64,000 nt of DNA from positions 5,456,001-5,520,000 of the forward strand of contig OX393579.1 of the NCBI GenBank assembly GCA_947652605.1, in the 5' to 3' direction. Below the pieces are notes generated by a model. That model worked only from the letters and a program-made list of their open reading frames with translations, ran no database searches and was not told where the DNA came from. Made by a program: the position numbers and the translations under genes. This document shows, piece by piece, positions 47,301-59,200 of this stretch. The DNA is from Elmis aenea. Taxonomy: Eukaryota; Arthropoda; Insecta; Coleoptera; Elmidae. The stretch's first letter is position 1, and the number at the start of each line of letters is the position of its first letter.

Positions 47301-50213
47301 CTACAGGGTGATCTGCAAATTGGATTCACAGCAGATGGTGTAATATTAACGCACTCAACTTGAAACATGTACACATTGTGGATTGCACCCTTGGTTCCCA
47401 GCTCCGACGAGGGCATGATGACACGTATGCCTCGACATTCAAAGTAAATCAGAGGTAAATTATTGTTGTTCAATTGCAACAAGTAGTTGTTTTCGTTACT
47501 CTGTTTCAAAGAAGTCATTGAGGTTTTTATTAAAGGTTCTAGTACCAATAAAAAACTTCTGAGAGTTGTTAAAGATATTACATAATCTACAGGCTGTAGA
47601 ACTATCAATATTTCGGTTATTTGGCGTGATGGTGTTTGGAAAAGTGTGTTACTGTGATCGAACTGCAAAAAATTAAAACAAAACAATAACATGCTTCACC
47701 CATTTGTTTTTTCATTTTGACAATGTAGTTTGCACAAAAACAAAATTCATGATCATTTTTCATACAGTAGGTCACAATCTAAGCTAAAGGCAATGTTGTC
47801 AGATCAGATCCATTTAAAATTCTTCCTGATGATAAAGAGGGTGTTTGACAATAGAGTTTAAACATGGAGATCTCGTTTATTATAATTCAGTGCTCATGAA
47901 TAATCTGATGAGAAATTTGAAATATCTCATACGGTATCCGGGAAAATTGGTTAAAACTGGAAAATAAGGAATTTTGAAAATTGTTGATAACTCATTTTGA
48001 GTAGAAAATATTTTAAATGTGTAAAAGCATTGCTCAAGTAATTTTGTAAGCCGAATCCAATGGTAATCACTAATTTTTCCTAGGTCGATTAGTTTTTATT
48101 TTATGATTATGTAAATAGAAAAATTGCGTCCATCAGTAAATTGTCGTAAAACAAAAACGAATCGACCTAGGAAAAATTGGTGATTACCATCTGATTCGGC
48201 TTAAAAAGTTGCTCGAGAAATGCTACAACACATTTGGAATATTTTATACTCTAAGAGAGTTTCAAAATTTCAAAATTCCTTATTTTCCAGTTTTTCCCAA
48301 TTTTCCCGGATACCGTTGGAGATATTTCAAATTTCTCTTCGGATTATTAATGAGCACCAAATTTAGCAGCTTTGCCAGATTTAAACCTAAACTCTAGCTC
48401 TTACAATAAGCGAGATACACATGCTTTAACTTTGAATTTCAAACACTCTGTATATTTAAATTCTACAAAAAGTATTTAATTTTTTTAGAGAGCATACCAT
48501 AAATGGCAATCAACAGAGGAGAAATCAACAAACAGTAATTAACCAATAGACAATAAATTAACAAACCTTACTGTCTTTTGACTTTCTAACGGCACCCCAT
48601 AATGCATGCGTGTGTTGACAGCTAGCTCTAGTGATCGTTAGGGTGGCGAAACCAGTATCTTCCTGTCTCTCTATGTTATTGACGTCATCCCTGCCTCTCA
48701 TGACCAAGCCGAGGAAGGCTCCAGGTTGCCAGTGGTCCGAATGTTTTTCACTAAACATTTATAAAACATTAAATGCGTTACATTAAGCGAATTTCGAATT
48801 TAAATAAATTTAAAACTATTCAGCTTCGACACGGAAACAATCAAAAAGTATTTAAACGGCGACATTACAGTCAATAAACAAAACAACAAATCAGAGTACT
48901 GATAAACTTTTTTTTTACACCAAATTACAAAATTAAAATACTAGAAATTGAAATTAGTGACTTACTTGAATTTCTGATATTGAAATATTTAACACACTAA
49001 TTAATTATGGATGCTCAGAGTACTGTTACACTTTTTTTAAACCAAAATACAAAATTAAATTACTAGAAATTGGTCATCTACTTGAATTACTGATATCGAA
49101 ATATTTAACAAAACACTGATTAATTATGGATGCTCAGAGTATTGTTAACAATAGTTATATACTGATGACAAGTAGGTCACAAGAGAATTGAAAATAACAA
49201 CTTTAACTGTTACTCACCGTTTAAAATGTCTTATAGTTGCCGTGGCTATTTTGCTCTTTATTTTCAAGTACACGCTCTGGAAATCCAAAGAACTGACGAT
49301 ATCCTCCGCATCGATTACGAGCTTTAGCTTTGGGTGGTTCAAGTAAACGAATTTCGGATTATCCAAGTCTTTAGCATGATACGAAAGCAGTTCTATCGTG
49401 AATCTTGCGATGGTCCACTGCACCCAAGCTGTTAACTTAACGCTGTCGCCTTGCGAAACGTCGCCCATGGTTATCGGCGGAGTTTTCTCGCTTATGGAGT
49501 CGAGGGTGCTCTCTTTCATGAGCGTCGGCGACATTGTCGGGCTCCAACCCGACAAATTCGGTATTATTTCAGGAGTTTTGAGCGTCGTTTTCGGCTTCTC
49601 GGGAAACAAATTACTCAAAACGTCCATCAAACCAAACAACACACTCGCCATTAAACATACCTGAATATAACAGCAAAATCATGATACAGGGCGTAACAAA
49701 AAAAATCATAAGTACACATTTGAGCAATTAAAAAATATTTTAACAAAGGGATTACATGATATAAACAAAATAATAAAACACTGATTAATTATGGATGCTC
49801 AGAGTATTGTTACACTTTTTTTAAAACCAAATTAGTGACTTACTTGGATTTCTGATATCGAAATATTTATCGGTGACATGTCGATGTGGATGCAGACTCC
49901 CAGACTCCCTATCTCGTTTTTGTCAATATCCGGCAGTAAATCAGAATGTTGGGTGGAATAGTTATCTCCGGTTTTCGGAATTTTTGAGGACTTGCTTCCA
50001 GTATCTTTAACATTTGCTATCGGGTCTTTGCTTTCGGATCTAGCAGGTTTGGTTGAGAGACCGATGGTTGCTTCCAAGGTCAACGGTTTTAAAAAGTTGA
50101 GCTTCACACCGTATTGCAAGGTGTAACAGCTCAAATCGGAAAGGGTAACTGTCCATGGAAAACTTGATTTGTCTAGGATAAGGAATGAAAAACAATTGTT
50201 CATGATGAAAATT

Positions 50214-50250
<37 letters not shown>

Positions 50251-53200
50251 AGAAGAGCATGAAGAGGAAGAAGAAGAGGAAGAGGAGGAAGATGAAGAGG
50301 AGGAAGAGGAAGAGGAGGAAAAGGAAGAGAAGGAAGAGGAAGAGGATGAAGAGGAAGACGAGGAAGAAGAAAAATAATTAAAACAACAGCACAACTTACT
50401 TGAGGTCCATACGGAATCAGGTAATTTAACAGGCATTACGACAACATATTTGGACAAATTATGACGTTGAGCTGCACTTCTAATGGTAACATTTGGCAGA
50501 GTGAACACCATTATTTCCGATGGATCTTTTTTCTTCAGTTCTTCATTTACGGCTTGCTGAATTCCTGAAACGCACAAAACAATTTTTCAAAAAACCTGAA
50601 AAACAGTAGGAATTTTTGTAAACAGTTCTGAATTTGTTCCGGCAAAGTACAAATTTTGGTAATTTAACCATTTCTCTATCTTTAACAACAATTGAGATAC
50701 CATGTGTTGTCAAAAAATTTAAAATTAATAAACAATTATGAGCATTTTCCATAAAGCTGGAGTGCCTTAAGACAAAAGAATTTCAGTGTAGTGATTTAAA
50801 ATAAATGACTGTCGATGTCAATGTAATTAAAGTTAATAAAAAATTATGAGCATTTTTCATAAAGCTGGAAAGCCTTAAAACAAAAGAAATTCAGTGTTGT
50901 GATTTAAAACAAATGACCGTCGATGTCAATGTAGATTTTCATACACTGTAGTTTTTTTTAATCCACACAAAAAATTCAATCGAAAAACAGTTGAAAATCA
51001 ATCATGAACTATTTAGCATACCTTGAGACCCTATTGCAGATAACGAATTGAGCGGGAAGTATATGGTGCACTGAGCAATATCCCCACACAACATTAAACC
51101 TTTCCAGACGTCGAACCATTTGTTCAAAAAATCATAAATTTGTTCCTGCACCTAACAACAAAACCCAAAAGTATTAAATACGCAGCAGACCTATAAATAT
51201 TAACACAAACTTACATCTGCACTCTCTTGAGATGTACCGTGCTTAGGTTTCGGTGCCGGAATGTAAACATGTTCACGATCCGAACTGCTATGAATCGACT
51301 CGAGAGGTGTGCCGACCCTACGGGGCGTTTCCTGCAAGCTACCGCTGGCCTCGGAAACGTTGCGATTTCTGAGCTTCAACGGATCTACGAAATTATCGAT
51401 TATAAAGCAAGCAGCGCACTAAAATCTGCCAATCATACCAACATACACTTCGGTATGTGTTTGGAACTGCCGTGGGTTGTACGATAACCAACTACAGAAT
51501 AGCGGGTCGATGGAGATTCGTATCTCCTGCAAATTGAAAACTAAAATCGGGGCGTGCGGCTGTTCAGTGGGTTTTAAGGGATACTGGACGGTCGCCGAAA
51601 ACAATGGCCGCTCTTCACCATTCCTGCACATGGGACAGATTTGTAAAAATCGAAAAAGCCTCTCAAAAAAACCAATATGCTAATAACAATTAATCGTCAT
51701 ACCAAACGGGTGATGAGCGTTTAGTTTTTTCCTCTGCTGTAGTTTCTGGGCCAGAAATAACTAACACCTGTTGGATTTCTCTAGTGTTATACGAAGTCGG
51801 TCGTTGCCTCGGCATCATTTCATAACTGAAACTGGTAAGTGTGGATACCGTCGGCCGTTTTGTTTCACCTGTTACATCCACGGGTTCATATATAAAAGCT
51901 TTAATGGAGCCTAAGCTTGCATCGACCGTTACAGTAGAGACAGTTTGTACTTTTTTCCACCTCAAACCTTCTACGCACAACTCTAAGTACGCCATTCCTA
52001 AAATTGTCATATTTTAAATGACGAAAGCTTTGTTAATACCTACTCAAATGCACACAAAATAAAATATAGGGCAACAGACAGACAGACGGAAAGGCTAGTG
52101 AATAAGAAGCATTTTGATAATAGAAAAATATTTTTCATCAAATTATCAAATATTACCACACCTACAGGTAGAGACAAGGTTAATAAAAACAGTTTAAAAA
52201 TAGTTAATGAAGAAAAAAAACATTTGTATACATTATTTTTCATTAATTTAGTTACAATAAGTCCAGTGGCGCATTATCCTTTGGGAAAAAAGGGGCTTTT
52301 GCCAAGAGCCCCCACCAACAGGGGCCCCAAAACCCAAGACCGGTCAGCTATATACACGGTGTCCCAGATTACATTTCCAGTATGGATATATAGCTTATTA
52401 TAAGAGATACAGGTTTGCTTAAATTAGATGAATTATTCCCAAGTAAGACAGGAGCTACAATTTTTAAAAGTACAACATTTCATGTACTACTTCAGATGTT
52501 TAGCAAAAAATATAAAAATGTTAAATTTCTTTTTTGTCTTATAACTTTTTTGTTTTATTCATTAGATCAATTTTATTAGTACTTACTTAAGGTACTTTTC
52601 AATGGAGAATGTAACTGATATTTTAGATTTTTTAAATCTTTTACCATTTTTGAGATATTCCCCCTAATTTCATTTTTTCTTTTGGGCCACGAAGTTGGCT
52701 ATGGAATAGTTGAATGTGCTTTTTTCTCCTCTTTTAAATGAGATATTACTTGCTATATCTGTTTTTATAAATAAGTCACAAAATCAAGAGAAATCGTATT
52801 TTACCCATCATAGCTAACTTCAGGGCCCATAAGAGAAAATTAAATTAGGGTAATATCCTGAAAATGGCAAGTGAAAAAAAAATCCAAAATAATAGTTTCA
52901 TTCTACATTAAAAAGCACTCCAGGAAAGTACTAATAAAATTGATCCAATGATAAAGACAAAACAGTTATGAAAGAAAAAAGAAATTCAACATTTTCATAT
53001 TTTTTGTTATAACATCTGAAGCACGAGGAATTTTGTACTTTTAAAAATTGATTGTGGCTTCTCTCCTACTAAGGAATAATTCATCTAATTTAAACAAACC
53101 TGTATCTCTTATAATAAGCGAGTTTCCCATGCTGGGAATGTAATCTGGGACACCCTGTATAGGGGCCCGGGTGCTACAAATTATTGGGGCCTCCTATCAA

Positions 53201-56200
53201 CATTATTTTGCAAATTAAAAATAAGTATTTTATCTAAAACTGTTCCCAAGTTTTTTTATACAGGCAGTGTTGGATTCAAGGGGTACACGACTTATTGAGG
53301 TGTTCTATCAAATTGTTTTTTGTAAAAAAAAAAGAAGTTTACTTGGGGCAGGTCACAAAATTTTCAATATTGTTTAAACATATGCCATTTTGGGGCCTCT
53401 TTAAGTAAAGAGTCCGGGTGCACTGCATTCACTGGCCCTCCCACTTGACCGGCCCTGTCCAAATCAATTTTTTATACACTCATTACTGTATGATTAACGA
53501 AATTTAAATTTAACACCATATTTGGGAACCCCAGGTTGGCCGGGTGTACATGGGGCCCCTAAATACCTATTTGCCCAAGGCCCCATGAACATATGACATG
53601 CCACTGCATAAATAAGCAGCAAATGAGAGGTGCATAAATAGCTAATCACATTGATAAAAACAAGTTGATGTTATTTAAATTTAGTTAACTTAGTACAAGA
53701 GATAAACAGACAGAGAGATGGACAAAAGGTCAAATTAATAAAAAGTAGCTTCAGTTAATTATAAATACCAAGAGACAATATTTTCAAAAGCAATTTAGTA
53801 AACATAACTAGGAGTTAAAGAATGGAAATAACTAATAAAGAAGAAAGCCATGGACCAGCTTGGCCTGAAGAGTTGATAGAAAAAAAAATATATAAACAAC
53901 TTACCAAAATCTTTTACTGCATCCTGTATTAAGCTGGTGTTCAAAATCGAGTTGATCGAGTCCTGCTCATCCATTTTAATAAACTTATCGAGTATATGAG
54001 CCACAATCAATATTTTCGCTTTCGTTCCAGTAACGGCGACGCTTTCTAGAACATCAAATCTTACTCCAAAACATACGACCACGCGATTAACTTTATTTAC
54101 CACATTCGAAAGTCACCCTCTCGTGCGGAATATCCGGATGCACCCAATACTGCGGTATGAGGATGCATTTAGAATTGTACGAAGCACTGCTGGGTGTTAT
54201 TATCGTCGTCTGCCTGTTCGGAGTTAACACCAATCGGCTGCAGATTCCGATTACTTTAATGGAGGTTTTCGTGTGACACGCTTTGAACATGCGAACCGGA
54301 GGATCGGGCAGTTGACACACCGTTTGTACGAGTCGTTTGATGTACATGGGATTTTGAATTTTCGCGTCTATACATTGGCACTCTAGGGTGAGTTTTGGCA
54401 GCTCGCGTTGCGGTTGAGGTGAAGGCGGTTTAACATTCGAAGTTTTCTGAGCAAACAAAGAAAAACAATCATCTAAACCAGTGGTTTCTAAAATTTTTGT
54501 ACCTGCGCCCACCTTTTAAAAAAAAAAAATTGTTGCGCCGCTCTCAATTTTCGAAACAATCTAATTTCACAAATTAAATATTTAAAATGGTGGGTTTATC
54601 AAAAATACCCACTGCATACGCAAATTTTACAAGGAATTTTTTATCAGAAAAACGGTAATATTTTGGTAAAAGCTGCGCGCCTCCCTTTCAATAGTCTCGC
54701 GCCCACATAGGGGGGCGCGCCCCACGGATTGAAAAACACTGACCTAAACCAACATTTAATTTTATCAAATTTTCATGCAATACTTATCATGTTTTTATAT
54801 AAAAATATAAACCAATTAATTAATTAATTATGGAAGCTAATGGTACTGTAGTCAAATGTATGCCAGAAAACAATTTAAAATTGCTTATCGTCAGAATACT
54901 TTGCCTATATTTCATTTTTAAACTTTCAAACAAAAATATAATTTTAAAGACTTTAGAACAGTGGTTCTTAACCTTTTATTAGCCGCGGCGCCCCCAATAT
55001 CCTAAAATATTTTCGCAGCCCCCTAGTTTGTAGTAACAAAAATATTACGCTTTATTTAAAAAGAAATCTCTCCTAAGGTTCAAGCAAAATAAAAACAAAA
55101 TATTTTTTTAAAGATTTCAATATTTTAAAAAGTAAAAAGCGTTTTATAAAACTTTTCGCGGCCCCCCGGTTAAGAATTGCTGCTGTAGGACATAAAAATT
55201 AATTATGGTTACTTAGAGTACTGTGCTTAACCTATGTCACAACAGGCTTTAATATGATGTGCTATTCCAAACAAATTTTACGATTAAATAAAAAAGCGAA
55301 TTAATATAGTATGAAAAATTAAATTAAAATCAAAGTATAGAATAAAAATTAAGTTATTTTAATTGAATTTTAACATTTAAAAAACTTACCCTGCGTGTCC
55401 TAAATAAGTGACCTTTCGAAGCCTTGAAGTAAGGATGATCCATCAACTGGAGTTCAATAACAGGAGCGAAAATAGTGAACTGAACCGATCTCGTCGGAAT
55501 GTTGTCGGTCAGCGCGTCGAAATCTTCGGCACAAGGGGGTGGGAGTTCGGATAAGGGCGGGTGTGGCTTCGGAACACTGTATGGTGGATAGTCGTACGTT
55601 GACGCGGCCACACGTAAACTACCAATGCGGTGAAAAAATCCGGAACACAATCGTAGCCTAAGCGGTCCGACTACAATGCGCAGTAACGCTCTTTCTGAGA
55701 GATTGCTGGATTAAAAAAAATTATCTTAATTATTATACAGTTTATCCAGAATAAGGTGATCACCGTGGAGATTTATAAAAACTACTGGGTCCATTTTAAT
55801 GGCAATAAATTTAAAATACAAAAAACAATTCGTATAAGTCGACTAATGCCAGAAAAAAATTTAAGAGATGTCACAAAACAATTGAAGAGATGTCACAAAA
55901 CAATTGAAGAGATGTCACAAAACAATTAAGAGATGTCACAAAACAATTGAAGAGATGTCACAAAACAATTGAAGAGATGTCCCAAAACAAATGCTACCAT
56001 TCGACTGTTTGTATTTCTCAATAAAAACAAAAGAAATGGTACAAAAAAATTTAAAATACGAATTTTTTCATTAATTTTAGGAATTTTTGAAACACTTTTG
56101 ATATAAAATCAAAATTTGGCATATTTTTGACAATTACACTGTACGCATTTCCATTGCTGCAAAGTTTTTTTGTACAGACTGTACAAAAACAAATGAAAAA

Positions 56201-59200
56201 GCTGTAAGTACAAATAATGAGAGAGTGTAAGTTACCTGTATTCCAAATCGCTTCCGATTTCCGACAATCGTTCGCTAGACATGTCATCAGGAACTTCAAG
56301 CTGGTACAAATAATCAAGAGCGAATGCGGATGTACGTTCCAGTAAAGCGCCTTCGGAAGCTATTGTGACGTGGTAATCCCAGGACGTGTTGTAAGCTTTC
56401 TTCTGTCCTTTATTTTCCATCGCTTCGGCATCAAACAGGGAATCGGTTTTGTGGTTCATCGATACCAATCCTAAAACACATCTATCAGATTCACAAATCG
56501 AGAGTTTTGGGAACCGGTACCTGCTCTAAAATATTCCGGAGGTGAAACACCATCCACGACCTCCGAATACGTGCAACTACAATATCCGACCGGTAATAGC
56601 TCAGCGTGGCTTATACCGAAGGTGGATTGGAACCATGACAGTCCATGCATTACCATTTCGACGAATATTCCTTGCAGACGGAGAGTTAAAAGGGGCCAAT
56701 ATTTTAATTTACGTTGGGCGTAATATCCTCTGTCACTTGTCGATTCCGATACCTAAACCACAAAAAGAAAATTGCAAGGAAAAAGCATGGAGTGATCGTC
56801 ATTTAACAGGGAGGAAATTTTTGGTTATTAATCAAGTCTAAAAAATTAACTTGCACACTTGGCTAATTTTGGGAAAGTGCCAATCGAATTGCTCATTTAC
56901 AACCATTTCTCTACCTCATCCAAATAATTTATTTACCTTAAATGTGAGCGAAGCATTATCTACATAAAACCCAATCTGAATCGTGTGACCAGACGCTGCC
57001 ATTTGCTGTTCTCGATTCCAGTCTTCGTCCCATGAAACAGGTAAAATCGATGGGACAAAAGACCACGCCCATCCAGCCCACGATTCTGATGATTCTGTTG
57101 TCTCTGTCAGTAAAAAATAAACATAAATAAAAGTACCTAATGGTGTTTTAAAACACTACATCATTGTAAACAATTCCACACAAAGGAATTATTTTTTTAT
57201 CAATTGTTAAAACAATCGAACCAACACTTGAAGACAACCAGGCAGGTTTAAGACCGGGAAGAGGTGCTGCAGATCTAATATTTAGCCTAGGACAGTGTTT
57301 CTCAAACATTTTATTCTGAGGACCCCTCCCAAAATTTGAAGAGTACAGAGGAACCCAATAATTTGTTTTGTAGACAATCTTTTTGTTGTATTTGAACGAT
57401 TTCCGAATTTATGGAAAGGTTCAGGGGACTCCTTCAAAAGGATTCTGGGACTCTCAGGCGTCCGTGGACCACACTTTGAGAAACACTGGTCTAGGAAAAT
57501 TATCAGTGAAGATAATTGCATATGATGACAAACTTTTTCCATGCTTTGTGGATCTGCAGTAGGTCTTTCACAGTGTGGCCAGAGAGAAAATAAGGGAAGT
57601 CTTAGAAAAAAGTGAAGTCAAGTTAACTTTTATTACAGCCATTAGAAGTATATGTGAGGTGACAAGGAGGAGCACTGAGTCCACTGCTGTCCATTACTCT
57701 CCAAAGAATGCAAACCAATAATACATAGGGAAAGGGGGTGTGAACAAAAGAATAAAAAGAGGGAGTCCTAGGAGAAGCTGGAATGGAGAGATAGCCAAGA
57801 AAAAAGAGCAGACATGGAGACAAGCGGAAACGCTAGCGAGGAACAGATGGGGGTGAAGAATTTTCGTACACCATAATGGTAAAAAAAGACGGACTATTAA
57901 AATATTTTTTTATGCAAATAAATGAATAGTCTGAAATACAAAATAGTCTGATAATATAAGAGGTGAGTAACTTACCCCCATGTTCACTTGCTACATTAGG
58001 ATTTTCATTGCTCGCTTCAACATCCGGCCTCAATTGTTTCTGCTGAAGTGCCAGCAGCAACATCACAATCCTCATCAACATTGGAACTTGCTGTTCGGTC
58101 ATACTAAATTCCATACTGCAACACAACTTTCATTCTAGTTTCTTCAAAAATGATTACCGAAAATGCTTCCTACCTGTTGCAGTAGATATCCAAACGTGTC
58201 GTTGAAGCTCGTTTAGCAGTGGCAGAATGGTAATGCCTCAACATGTGCATAGTTAACGAGCACCTATAGAGTACAGGTTCCTGATAGACGTCGATCTTTC
58301 CTGCCGCGTTTCGTTTGTCCAAGCACATGGTTAAATCGGATACCGTTATGAGTTTCCTCAAGGTTACCTGAGCTGGGGAAAGATCTACAAATTAGCATTT
58401 CCACACAAATATTAATTTAAGAACCAACGTATCTATTAAAAAGACAATTTTAATTATAAGTAACATTTAAAATTGGAAAAGCAGTGCAGTACATGACGGT
58501 ATTTTACCTTAAATGATTAAGTACATGGGAGTAGATAGGAGGAACACGCTGCTAAGAATAATAAATAAAGCATGGCAGGAAAAATAAATACCAAAGGACT
58601 GGGAGGTGTCTGTTATATTACCGATATTTGAGACTGGTAATAGTAAAAGAATGCGAAAATTATAGTGTGGCAGAAAAATTATATGAGAGATTTTTAGAGG
58701 AGAGATTGAGGAGCATCTTCAAAGAAATTTGGAAGAGGCACAATGCAGCTTTTTTCTAGTGTAGCAGAAAAATTATGAGAGAACTTTAAAGAAGAGATTT
58801 AGGAAAATTTTGAAAGAAATTTGGTAGGGGCCCAATGCAGCTTTTTTCCAAGTGTAGCAGAAAAATTATATGAGAGAATTTTAGAGGAGAGATTAAGGAA
58901 AATCTTGAAAGAAATTTGGAAGAGGCACAATGCAGCTTTTTTCCAAGTGTAGCAGAAAAATTATATGGAAGAATTTTAGAGGAGAGATTAAGGAAAATTT
59001 TGAAGCAATTTGGAAGAGGTACAATGCAGCTTTTTTCCAAGTGTAGCAGAAAAATTATATGAGAGAATTTTAGAGGGAGATTAAGGAAAATCTTGAAAGA
59101 AATTCGGAAGAGACACAATGCAGCTTTTTTCCAAGTGTAGCAGAAAAATTACATGAAAGAATTTTAGAGGAGAGATTAGGAAAAATTTTGAAAGAAATTT

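Noticed and set aside
50212..50577. Poly-serine-ending open frame and a Lys/Arg/Glu-rich plus-strand frame
   Set aside because: Caused by the GAA/GGA microsatellite; the coding part is VPS13B exon 17, which ends at a good donor at 50400.
51419..51438. VPS13B truncated by an in-frame TAG after exon 14
   Set aside because: A 54-bp intron with proper GT-AG ends removes the stop and keeps phase into a family-like continuation (VDPLKLRNR), so no pseudogene is inferred.
52262..53608. Clear hAT element around the foldback
   Set aside because: Ends are inverted (CAGTGGC/GCCACTG) but the flanking 8-mers do not match, so it is kept only as a low-confidence feature.
55861..55990. CRISPR-like regular repeats
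   Set aside because: Repeats are contiguous with 2-base gaps, no unique spacers, eukaryotic intron.
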